Origin: Tilletia caries
Taxonomy: Eukaryota; Basidiomycota; Exobasidiomycetes; Tilletiales; Tilletiaceae
Length of the DNA: 64,000 nucleotides
Assembly (NCBI GenBank): GCA_032718865.1
Contig: JALUTQ010000028.1
Location: forward strand, 558,001 to 622,000
Direction: 5' to 3'
Shown: positions 23,726 through 33,651 of the stretch, piece by piece
Position numbering within the stretch: the first letter of the stretch is position 1
Layout of the letters: each line of letters begins with the position of its first letter
Program-made: the position numbers and the translations under genes
The notes under the pieces: generated by a model
Databases searched by the model: none
Seen by the model: the letters and a program-made list of their open reading frames with translations, nothing else
Told to the model about the DNA's origin: nothing

Positions 23726-25529
23726 ATGACGGAGGTTTCACTCCTCACCGTCGAAGAGGTTACGGCTCTCCGTGAAGACATTTCGCGGGCTACCTCTCCC
23801 ATTTCCCACTCCCTTTCTCAGACCACCTCTCCTGTCAACAGCGATATGCTTCTCATCTATGAGTTGACCATTGAGGAGCTGTCCACGTCTCTTCGCTACT
23901 TGTCCCCTCGTCTCCATCCTCTAATTTTTGACAGCTTGTGGGTTCCACTTCAAGACTTGGCTCAGCAGCTGTCCTCTTTACAGCAACAAACGTCTGCCGG
24001 AACCTCAGATCCTAGTTCCATGTCTAGCGTGCAAGAGTGGGTCAAGGCGGACTCTGGTCAGTGGAAACTCAGCATCCCCGGCGAGCTCTTGCTGGAGCTT
24101 GTAGAGCTGGGTTTCCGGGATGCCGACATCGCCATCATGTTGGACTGCTCTCCTGGAACGATATATCGCCGTCGCAAAGAGATGGGCATCGAGAAGTGGA
24201 ACACTTCCATTGACGAGCAAGCTCTGATCGAGGTCAGTCCGTGCCCCTATTCCCTTGAACTATGAACGTCACATCCTCATCATTCTCACAAATCGCGACT
24301 GTCTTCATCTACTATTTTAGCATCTTGTAAAATTACGCAGCATGCACAGCGACACGGTTGGCGAGCGAGGAACGATGGGTGCCTTAAACAGTCTTGGCAT
24401 CCGGGTCAGCAGGTCAAAGTTGAGGACTGCGATCAAGGCCCTCGACCCGATCGGGGTTACTTCTCGATGGACCAAGTATCTCAAGCGTCGGGAATACTAT
24501 GTGCCCTTCGTCAACTCCCTGTGGCACATAGACGGGCATCACAAGCTGATAAGGTGGAAGATTGTCATTCACGGTGCCATCGATGGCAAGAGCAGACTAG
24601 TTACCTTTCTACAAGCATCCGGCAACAACCGAGCGGAGACAGTGTCGGAGCTGTTCTTGCAGGCCGTGGAAAAACGAGGGTGGCCGAGTCGAGTCAGAGG
24701 AGATCATGGAGGAGAGAACTTGGGGGTTAAGAGGTTGATGGAGACGAAAAGAGGTTAGTGGTGTCGAGATTCGGGCTGTTCTCTGCGATGGTTAAAGGAA
24801 AGCTCATCAGATTGTGTTCAGGTCTCGACCGGGGCTCTTTCATCCAAGGCACCTCTACTCACAATCAAAGGATCGAGCGTCTCTGGGTGGACCTCCGCAA
24901 GTGGACGGTGTCCAAGTACAAGTCTTGGTTCGAATATCTTGAGGACTGCGGTGTGCTGGATATCGAGTCGGATATCCACTTGTGGGCGCTCCACTTTGTC
25001 TTCTTGCCGCAGTTGAATGGCGCGCTCGACCACTTTGTTGGAATGTGGAACCACCACAAGGTTCGAACTAAAGGAATGGGGAACCTGTCGCCAGAGCAGA
25101 TGTACACTTTGGGTGAGTCCATGCGCGTAATTGTACGTCGAAGCACAGCTTGGGGTACTCACTGATATGGTTATGAATCGTACTGGTGTCTGGTGGGGAT
25201 GGAAAGGTTCTTGGGATGCTGCACGTCGGGGATTCGATGTCGGGCTGATGGATCGTGAGGAGAGGCAGGATCTGGAGGCGGCGGGCGTGGAGATGGGTGG
25301 TGAAGACTATGGCGTCGATGATGTTGTTGGGGAGGGGGGTTTGGATGAGTACGATGGCCCGCACGTCCACGTGGACCGGATAGAAGACCGCGTTCCTCCG
25401 GTTCTGAATCTGGAGGAGACTCGACACGGGTTATCGCAGCTGCTGCCTTCTCCGTCGTTCCCGCCTCCCGAAGACTTCGGCCTGCGTGCCTACTTGGATG
25501 TGCTGGATGCCATCAACGAGGTGTTGTAG
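23726..25529 (+). CDS. Integrase-core DDE transposase, intact
   Basis: Four exons (23726-24232, 24321-24753, 24822-25112, 25207-25529) join in frame to 517 residues. An N-terminal region is followed by a helix-turn-helix (LLLELVELGFRDADIAIMLD, then SPGTIYRRRKEMGI; about residues 125-160). The integrase core shows the catalytic triad: D240 in LWHIDGHHKLIRW, D297 in SRVRGDHGGEN and E332 in THNQRIERLWVDL, with near-classical D,D(35)E spacing. After the core come LHFVFLPQLNGALDHF and WNHHKV, as in rve-type integrase proteins found in many basidiomycetes and some animals. It lies just inside the left terminal repeat and is read toward the element centre. No frame error is needed. Its expected role is cutting and joining the element's ends. 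Confidence 0.85.
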
Positions 25530-25554
25530 ATCACACAAACACAAGACAGATTTG

Positions 25555-27600
25555 TTAGCATCTAGCATCGCCAGCCAAAAGCTGAGACTCATACAGATAC
25601 TCACCATGCACGCCTCGAACGGAACGACCCTTGCGTTGCGAGTGGTCAGGAGACTGTCGTTGATGCGCGGTATCGTCGCTGGCATCTTCTGGTTGAAGAG
25701 ATGTCAAAGATGAGCCGTCGGAAGCGTTGACTGAATTATCGATGATCTTGACGTCAGACTGGGCAATGCTCTTGGAACTGGTAGTGCCGCCGCCGCCCTT
25801 GGTGTTGTCGCTCGAGATGGTACGGTCGCCGTCGTTTGCGTTGCCGTCAAGGTCATCGTCCGACTCGAAGAAAGGCCCGTCGAGGGGGGGGGTCATCCTC
25901 TACTTGTTCCGTCTTTGGCATCACGAGCTCAATGTCGCTGTCGTCGATGTGGTTGACGTACTTGTATTCGCACCGTTTCTGTGTTAAGGAAAGGAAGGCT
26001 ATCATGTTAGCCACGCTCATCGGAACATTCGCTGGCTCAGCTATCCAACATCCCAGACGTAACATGAGACTCACCTTCTTCGGCCGACAACCCACTTCAT
26101 GAGCTGCCAGAACGGACGTAGGAAAGGTGTTCCTACAGCGGTAACACTGGTCAAACTCCTTGTCCTGCGCTGATCGACTATCGGAATCTTCGCCGCTCAT
26201 GGCACTGATGTTGGAGTCGTACTCGTCCTCGTGGCGGTGGCGCTTGGAGATCTTCGACAGAAGATTGTCGTAGATTTCTGCCTTGAGGTCGCTCTTGACA
26301 ACGATGAAGCATTCGCGGCCGGTGAACTTAGCCTGAAGGCTTTGAGCGTTGATGAAGTCGACGGCATGCTGCTCGTCGCTCCCAAGCGTGCGAAACTTGA
26401 GGTCGGAGGTGCTGAGACACGCAAATCTAAGTTAAGAGATGTATGCGTAAGTTAATGCGAGCTCAAGCATGTAGCGAGAGAAGTGAGGTTGTTAGTACTC
26501 ACTCGTATCCGCATTGACCTTCCGTGCACAGTCGATGTCCGTGAGCTTCGAACTCTGACACGATGATGCTGAACACTTCCTTAGCGTCCGCAGTCTTTGG
26601 AATGACCGGCCAGATCCGAAGCCGATGCTTGTCGACCAGGGTTTCGAATTGCTTTCCGGCTATGCCCATGCGCAGGTTCTCGTCAAGAAGCCGACGGTCC
26701 TTGAGGAGGACGATACCCGAGCTGCTCTGGTCGCCCTTGCGTTTCTTGAAGACAATCGGTTGAACTGGTGCTTTTTCGACCCGAGGATCCTTGTTCCGAC
26801 TTCGAACCTGCGCCGGTGCCCCTTGAGATTGCCATCAGCTTGCCGTGCCTTGTCACGTGTCTTGCCGCTAAGCTGGTTGCTGTTGCCGGTGAAGGTCGAA
26901 GCTGCCCGTAAGACGGATGCCGGGCAGAAGGAAACCCCCTGCTTGCGAAGTGGCCTGGACCTTGAGAGTGCTGAGACGGCTGCGAGGTCGACGTGGCTGG
27001 CGAGCTCATTCGGAGCATTTGGAATTTGATGTCGTCCGCAGTGCCTCCCGAGGACGTGGACTGGAAGCGCATATCGGGGATGCCGGCGCTCGTCGTAGGC
27101 GCTGCGGCCGGGAAAGAATGCTGCGGCAGACCTGAGGCGTAGGACGTCGAAGGTCCCGGTCCCGCAAACATCGATCCACGGACTGGCTGTGACTGGACTG
27201 GAGCTGAGGAAGAGCAAAGTGAATCAGTAACTGGTTATGTCAGGCTCTTCTGGACCGAAGCAGGAGCTACTCACTAGTAGTACTGCCGTTGTCAGAGGGC
27301 CGAGGAGCTGTGGACTGGCCATAGAGACCTGAGTGGGCTTCCAGCAACTGAAGTCGCTCGGTGACCTTGCCGAGCTTGCCGGAGACATCATCCACGTTGG
27401 TACCAACGTGGTTAACCTGCTTGAGAATTGCCGCGAGCGTGGCGTTGATATCCTATCCAAAAGAATACAGATGTCAGTCATACGATCAACGTGGACGTCT
27501 GCGACGGTAAGAATGGATGGAATGAACTCACGTTGTTGCTGTGCTGCCCTGTCGAATTACCAGCCGCGCTGGACGCAGGCTGTGTGCTGCGCGTATCCAT
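25555..27600 (-). CDS. Accessory protein of the integrase element: coiled coil plus C-terminal CxxC-H-C finger
   Basis: I do not recognise the family. Six exons are supported: 27600-27532, 27452-27275, 27203-26857, 26807-26503, 26426-26075, then from 25978. All junctions keep one frame. Residues 24-60 form a likely coiled coil (DINATLAAILKQVNHVGTNV), followed by a Ser/Pro/Gln-rich linker, a folded-looking stretch (SSSGIVLLKDRRLLDENLRM, FETLVDKHRLRIWPVIP) and, near the end, a finger CYRCRNTFPTSVLAAHEVGC. In the last exon a C9 run (plus-strand G9, 25884-25892) ends the frame at 25853 (458 residues); with C8 the frame would run to 25555 through an acidic Ser-rich tail. It is tail to tail with the integrase gene, so a role in transposition or DNA binding is plausible but inferred. 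Confidence 0.6.
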
Positions 27601-29473
27601 GATAACAAGCGCCTGATCGTGCCAAAATACTACGAAGATACGAGACAAGGAAGAGAGTAGCGCATGTCAGCAAGGGGCCAAGACCGCAGCGAGAGCATTG
27701 GGGTGTGGAAGTAACTTACAGCAATGTAGTTCGCGCAGTCCAATCGTCCTCGAGTCTTGTCGCACCGAACTCGCCGACGTCGTTGCACAGGTGCCACCGC
27801 ACTGCTCGAGAGGGGACCAAAAGAAGCGAGTATCACAGGCCTGAGCCCAAAGAGCGCCAGACGGACAATGCGCTAGATGGTCCACACAGCTCAAGACTAG
27901 CGGCGACGAGGAGTGCCGCGACGTTGACGAGCCGAAGCGGCGAGGTAGGAGGAGAGGAGAGGAGAAGATACGCGCAGAGAGCCGATGGAGAGGAGAGGCG
28001 AGTATGGCCGGTAGTGTGAGTGTGGCAGAAGGCGTCGGAGGTAGAGGAAGGTAAGAGGTGAAAGGGCAGAGCTCAGAGGAGATGGTAGAAGAGAGGAAAC
28101 TAGAGGGGGAGGGGGGGGGGGTGCTTCAGAGAACGGGCTGGAAGAAGGAAAAGTGCCACATATACGACCTTGTTCTTCGTCTGCGACCTGCGTGATGCAT
28201 TCCTTGAATAAGGTACATGAAAAAAAGGCAAGAGACCCGGAAAGCCGGAACGGATGTAGCGAGGCGACGACGAGCGGAAGAATGTTATTGAGTTACATTA
28301 AAAGAATGTTTGGCTGGACCCTGATTTCTGTTCGGTCGATTATCGGGCTCGGACTCTCGGAGGTCGGGCCTCGAGGATGACTATATTAACTCAGCAGTCG
28401 CTGATCGCTGATCATCGGTCACTGTCGAAGGCAGAAGGTTGAGCTGGTTGCTTCACCTCATTAGAATGCGGTCTTGCACTCTCTCGAGTCTCGGACCTCG
28501 GTGATCGGTCTCCATATGTAGCGTTTCAGGAACTGAGGCGCAATAAACTAGAGTGCTTTGCAATATAGATGAGACAATTAATTTAGAGACAGAAGCGGGT
28601 AGCTGGCAGCCACCATTATACATTATTGCACACCGACAGGCGTCAATCCGCACAGATGAGCACAGTGATACACTTCTACCGGAAGGAGGCACGCCGCACG
28701 GCCAGTTGGCGTCAGCCTTCGAAGAAGTGTGGCTTGGCCTGGCCATTCGGGCGCCTTAGCTTAGAAAATGAAAACCCTGGTTCCTGAAACTTGAATATGC
28801 GAATTGTTAATCACGCCACACGGCCGGCCGACGCGGGGCGCGGCCTCACGTCGGCTGTCACGTCGGCGGTCAAACGAGAAGATGCGAATAATGAGATCTT
28901 TACGCGGGGCTGCCGGCTGAGAGTTAACACACTGAGACTTACTGAGTCACCACACCAGTGAGGTGACAAGCGGTCGTCGTTCGGGCTTCACCCATGAACC
29001 CATGCCTCATTTGTTATTTCGCATTGGCCAGCTTCAGACGATAACCCCTGTTTTTGGTGCCTGTAACCAGCGTACCAGCCGTGCAGTCGCTGGCGCTTGC
29101 CAAAGCCCAAATGGCATCGCAACAGCTGGTAGGGCTGACCGGGGAAGACTACAGTTCACAGTAGTCTAATTCATTATTGAAACAGAGTATGTAAAATCAG
29201 AACTCAGGAGGTGCGACGCGGGCGTAACCGCGCAACCGCGTAAGTCCCCCTCATCAATCCGTCGGACGGCGGACCAGTGTATGTATCAAGCCTCATATGT
29301 TCCGGTCACCGAAATGCGGGAGCCCGTGCCCTATGGACTGTTCTCACTTCTCAGTGCGATGAGCGCCGGGGGCTGATCGGGCAGCGGAACCTACGCCGGA
29401 ATATATGTATATGGATTGGATGTCCGATGTGATAGATGAACATCAGTCCAAACCTGCGCCCAAGTTGAAACAA
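27601..29473. other. Non-coding interior of the integrase element
   Basis: About 1.9 kb with no supported gene. It contains the 5' flank of the minus-strand accessory gene, a G-rich purine tract (about 27940-28125, with a G10 run near 28120) and GC-rich inverted CG motifs near 28820-28870. Confidence 0.45.
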
Positions 29474-30254
29474 TGCGGAAAGAAAGACGGCAGCGTCTGC
29501 GTGAGCAAGCGGCGACGGCAAAGAAAGCAGCAGCAGCAGCGACGGCAGCGGCGGCGGCAGCAGCGGAAACGGCAGCCCAGTCAACCGGAACGGTCACGGA
29601 AGCAGCACACACGGGGGGGTTCAGCCTGAATCACGCTTGGATCGGCGACCATGTGGCCCAAAGCGCAAGATGTTACGGCTCCGCAATCGGCGCGGACAAC
29701 CCAACGACCGACGACATACGGCACTCAACGAGCTACGTAGCAAACGGATCGAAGCCCAGCAAAAGGCGCTTCGGGCGGCGCAGCGAGAGGAGGTGAAACA
29801 GGCCCGGCTTCTTGCCAAAAATTTGTGGAGGCGGAAGCAGCGGTTGAAGCGCCCGACGGATCCGAGGTGCGCATCAAGCCTCGACTCAGGCGGCCTCAGA
29901 AACAGCACCTGGAGGGGTTTGTGGTTCCAGACAACGAAGTCGGCCCACCTGTCAACCGAAGGGCAGCATACACCAAGTCTCTCTCGTAAGTTAACCATCT
30001 AAGTCCTCTGACTTTCAAATTGGGACGAGGCTGACAATAATCATAATTTATCCAATTGTCGAACCCTGATCGACGTGCACCACAGGCTAAAGGTTGGCGC
30101 AGATCGTCATCAGCTCAATAAAACCATTCGCACCTTTCAGCCCGTCGACCACCACGCCGAGGCTATGCTTAACTACCACCGCATCTGCGGCAGGTTAGAT
30201 TATGGTACCCGCAGGACATTCCTCACACCCCCTAGTCAGCAAAGACGCAGGTGA
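29474..30254 (+). pseudogene. Decayed basic/coiled-coil protein gene in the integrase element
   Basis: Coding character moves between frames: MRKERRQRLREQAATAKKA with a poly-Ala run, then NELRSKRIEAQQKALRAAQ and EEVKQARLLAKN, then EVRIKPRLRRPQKQHLEGF and VVPDNEVGPPVNRRAAYTK up to a possible donor at 29989. After an intron comes LKVGADRHQLNKTIRTFQPV and HAEAMLNYHRICGR. The frame changes fall at the G7 run near 29614 and the A5 run near 29820. I do not recognise the protein. It may be a dead gene, or several unmodelled introns may hide an active one. Confidence 0.35.
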
Positions 30255-30426
30255 CCCGCCTATGACTGATGATCGATGACTGCGTTCTCCATCCCCTCTT
30301 CTCTCATGTCCAAGCGGCAAGCCTCTAGTAACCGAAAAACACACTTGTACCGGGCACCAGACCGACCCATGTGCTTGAAGACTCTGATGTGTGCTTCCGA
30401 TGGGTCCACAACTGGCACTGACGTCC

Positions 30427-30887
30427 CTACTTCATTACTTTGCCGTTCTCGCCAGCAGCACCAGCCGCACCAGCCGCATCAGGCGCATCAGGCGCACCAG
30501 CAGCACCAGAAGCACCAGCAGCACCAGCCGCACTAGACGCACCAGCAGCACCAGCAGCACCAGAGGCCCCAGGCGCACCAGCAGCACGAGCGTCACCAGC
30601 AGCATCGGGCGCACCAGCAGCACCAGGCGCACCAGACGCACCAGGCGCGCTCGTTTCGATTCGGGTAGGCGCGACACCGGCAGCGCCAGCGGCAGTGGAA
30701 GCAGGTTCCAGGTCGGCACCGCGGCGCCCAGCAGCAGCAACTTGCTTACCGCCTCTTCCTCCTCGTCCACCTTCACAGGACACAGTCGCAAAAAAAATAA
30801 TAATTAGCACAGGCCACTAACACTTTTGGTGAGTTTACCCTATGATCTATGGAACGTACCTTTGCGCGCCACTCCTTTCTGACTCAT
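30427..30887 (-). CDS. Gly/Ala-repeat protein with basic RGG-type N-terminus
   Basis: Two exons (30887-30860, 30770-30427) give about 123 residues. The start MSQKGVARKGGRGGRGGKQ is Lys/Arg/Gly-rich and resembles a histone tail or RGG motif. The rest is a degenerate GA[PSA] repeat (GAPGASGAPGAAGAPDAAGD and similar), encoded by a CAGCAC/CACCAG-type array. A TATA-like box lies about 105 bp upstream of the ATG on the same strand. Support for a gene: consensus splice sites, the TATA box, and a frame kept open through the repeat. Against: the repeat keeps several frames open on both strands. The role is unknown. Confidence 0.45.
30450..30660. repeat. Degenerate CAGCAC/CGCACCAG trinucleotide-based array
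   Basis: About 200 bp of units such as CAGCACCAG, CGCACCAG and CATCAGGCG. Every frame is low complexity because of the three-base periodicity. Confidence 0.85.
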
Positions 30888-30991
30888 TGTGTCTGTGATT
30901 GGGCCAGAGAGGCGAGCAGGTGAGGGATTGGGTCTTGGGAGCAAGAGAGTGGGGATTTGGTAAAGGGGGGGGGCATCAGGTGAGAGCGGTT

Positions 30992-30999
30992 CCTTTATA
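30992..30999 (-). promoter_or_regulatory. TATA-like box of the Gly/Ala-repeat gene
   Basis: The minus strand reads TATAAAGG about 105 bp before the ATG at 30887. Confidence 0.4.
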
Positions 31000-31064
31000 A
31001 GGACTTCTACATACACATCACACTCTCGTCCATCGACCATCGCTGAGTGCTTACTGAGCTCCAC

Positions 31065-32430
31065 CCACCGGCTGATTTTTCCTTTTTGTTCTTTCTGGCC
31101 CCGCAGATCACACCGTAATCAGCTTCGATGCCGTAGGTTGAACGGTGAACCGCTGGAGTCTACCGCTGTACTGCATGCGTCCTGCTGAGTGCTAACCTTC
31201 TTCTGTTCCTCGTCGTTCGCGTCCGACCTGAGGTTGCATTGATTTATGATTCATTGATTGATTTTGCAGATAGCTCTTGGCTACTAACTGACTGGCTAAC
31301 CATCACCTTTCCTTTGTGCTCAAGTCTCGACAGTGCCTCGCTGAGCTGTCTGTTAACCCTCCCGCAGAGCTCACGCTGAGATTCTCGTTCACTCACATCC
31401 TCTCCTTTCCTGTTTCTGTTGCTGATTACCAGATTCTTACAACCTTACGTGTCCGGGTGTTGGGAACTTGGGAATGCATTGGGAACGACAATTTGCTGAG
31501 AGGAGGTATGTGCTACGAAAACGAAAGAGTCGTGAAGTGACACGTCCAACACTCCCCCAACCCTTTCCTCCTGCCCCGTTCTCAACTCTTCCTTCGAGTT
31601 TCCAGCCCTTTTTCTCACTTTTTCAGTTCTTGACAGCAGCACTCTGCACGCTACACTCTGCACTCGCTGACTGTTTTTCTCTTCACAAACCGTAATCACC
31701 GTTGACCCTCTCTCTTTCTATCTTCGCCGCTGTGACCATGATTTGATACAGTACTGCAACGGCCAACGGATTGCATACCTCAGGGCTCAGCAGACAGCAG
31801 CTGCTCTTGATATTGGAGACCTGCATATTGTGCCCGCGTTTGTGCTTGCTCGCTGACCTCTTTCAAAATCTGACTGAATGCTGAATTTCCCTTAGGAGTC
31901 AGGGCTCAGATGCACCAGTGTTGATCGAATCCTGTTTGTCTGCAGCAACTCTTCAATCTGGAGTCTGGGCTCTGACTGTCATTTTTCATTTTTCAGCAGT
32001 TACAGGTGGGCGTGGACGTGGACCCGGGACAGCCGACAGACATGGGCCATCGCTGTTGCGTCTTCTCCATGACTTGAGGCAAGCCCTCAAGCCCCTCAAC
32101 CCTCACCCACAGCACACAGGCCACACTCCACAGCATCTTCCATCGACCATATTTGCGGCACGCTCGGCTGGTATCCCTGTTCGACTCGGCTCCCTTTTTT
32201 TCCGCTCGACTTACTCTGATGCGATCATGCACCCGCCACCCAGCACCCCAGTCCATACTCCATAGACTGTGGTTGCATCTCTTCCCTCAATACATAGTTG
32301 ACATTGAATAGAATCTGATTCATTCATTCATTCGTTCATTACTGACTTGTGTGCGAGGCCTGAGTGCGAGCTGCAATGGAAGAAGGGGTATGGGTGAGCC
32401 CTGCGCGCGGTCTGCGCGCGCCCCAGGGCT
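31065..32430. other. Non-coding right interior of the integrase element
   Basis: About 1.4 kb with no supported gene. It holds pyrimidine-rich stretches (31540-31640) and ATTCATTCATTCGTTCATT near 32320. A spliced gene in the plus strand around 31900-32265 cannot be excluded, but nothing recognisable is encoded. Confidence 0.4.
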
Positions 32431-32431
32431 C

Positions 32432-32530
32432 GCGCGGGGGTGCGCGACCACCGCACGAACGCTGCGGCGCGCAGACTTCGCACGGAGTCAGTGTGCGGGG
32501 TCCTCGCACGGTGCTCGCGCACCCCCGTGC
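32432..32530. repeat. GC-rich inverted repeat near the right end of the integrase element
   Basis: GCGCGGGGGTGCGCGA (32432-32447) pairs with TCGCGCACCCCCGTGC (32515-32530) with one mismatch. The loop between is filled with CGCAC/GTGCG motifs. Confidence 0.7.
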
Positions 32531-32649
32531 GACTGACTACCTAATCCCCGATGAATCTACACTCCCTTTGGCGTCGGAAACCTCTTGACTGAGTCCCGTT
32601 CCTCTCCGTTCCGAGGGGCCCGGGAGATTCCAACTGAGCTGAAGCTGAA

Positions 32650-32723
32650 GAAGCGAAAAGCGAAAAGGGAAAAGCGAAAAGGGAAAAGGGAAAAGCGAAG
32701 GTGGTGAAAACGGCGTTCCATAG
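32650..32723. repeat. Right terminal inverted repeat of the integrase element
   Basis: Reverse complement of the left end, ending CGGCGTTCCATAG at 32723, followed by the TTCG target duplication. T-run lengths (T4) are shorter than in the left repeat (T5). Confidence 0.85.
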
Positions 32724-33651
32724 TTCGCCAGCACTCAGTACTCAGTCTCAGCAAAAAGTTGCGGCGGTTAACCAGAGGTATACCGTCGGCTGTATCCATG
32801 CCTCTGTAACGCCGGTGGTTAGCCTCCGACTTTATCGCTGGATCGCCGCTGGTTTTTGCTCACTCTGTCCGGTTGGCCGCTGGTCACCATCTGAGCGAAT
32901 AAGACTCGTTTCTACACCCGGCGGTTCTCGGCGGCAGCTCAGCGGCTATGCCGCTACCCCATCCTCACCGCCTCACCGTTCCTGGCGGCGTCACCCATTT
33001 GTCCGTCTGTGCGGACACCCGTCCGTCCTGCCTCAGGTTGCAGCGCCTGTCCCTACACTCTGCCAGCCTGCACACGGGTGACTACATCCTCAGCGTGCCA
33101 TCTGTTCTCGTCACTCCTGTTTAGAAATCGCGTTAAACGACGTTGTTGCGTCTTTTTCACGATCACCTTGCTCCAATTTTGCTGCAGGGACGGTTCGGAC
33201 TTAACATAAAAAAAATTCCACGTGGGCTTCGCTAACCATTCGCGGGGAGAAACGGCTGTTGCCAACCAGGGGCGGTTTTTTTTTTTTTTTTTTTGTACAT
33301 GGGGTATCCATTGCTTATTTTTGGCGGATGGGAAAGATTGTGGAGAGCAAGATGCCAATGTGGACAAAGCAATAATGGGGACACGTCAAAGGGGGTATAA
33401 GGGGTGTCGGTCGCCAAATCGACCTCTATGCTGTTCCAATCCATCATCCCAAAGTCTGGCTCAATCCCGATAGCACCGCAGAGAGGGTTCCTTCAGCCTC
33501 CGCATTGGCGGCCGTTATGGGTTCCGTGCATACGTTGCCTGGTATCGAGAGATTGGGGCGGTAGGGTGAACGAGGTGGCCTAGAGCTGTGGGCCGGTACC
33601 CTGCTTGAGGATGCTGGATCGATGTGGCGCCGAGATCTAATCGTTGATGTG

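Larger units (their letters stand above)
23534..32723. mobile_element. 9.2-kb integrase-type DNA transposon with accessory genes
   Basis: The termini are long inverted repeats: 23534 onward reads CTATGGAACGCCGTTTTT, CACCACCTTCGC and then CTTTTTCCC/CGCTTTTT units, and the reverse complement of 32650-32723 reads the same with T4 in place of T5 runs. TTCG flanks both ends (23530-23533, 32724-32727), a 4-bp target duplication. Inside are an intact spliced DDE integrase (+), a six-exon zinc-finger protein gene (-), a decayed basic-protein gene (+) and a Gly/Ala repeat protein gene (-). The 4-bp duplication plus an integrase-type transposase resembles GINGER-like elements; I do not assign a family. 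Confidence 0.8.

Noticed and set aside
25131..25206. Continuous reading of the integrase between 25113 and 25206
   Set aside because: Without splicing the frame stops at 25165. Removing 25113-25205/6 with GTGAGT and AAAG restores the long C-terminal frame, so a 94-nt intron fits better than a frameshift.
30391..30820. Several long open frames on both strands in the CAGCAC repeat
   Set aside because: A three-base repeat keeps all frames open. Only the minus-strand frame with splice sites, a non-repeat start and a TATA box was kept.
31918..32265. Possible plus-strand gene (GRGRGPGTADRHG and onward)
   Set aside because: No consensus exon structure or recognisable domain; base composition like the surrounding non-coding DNA.
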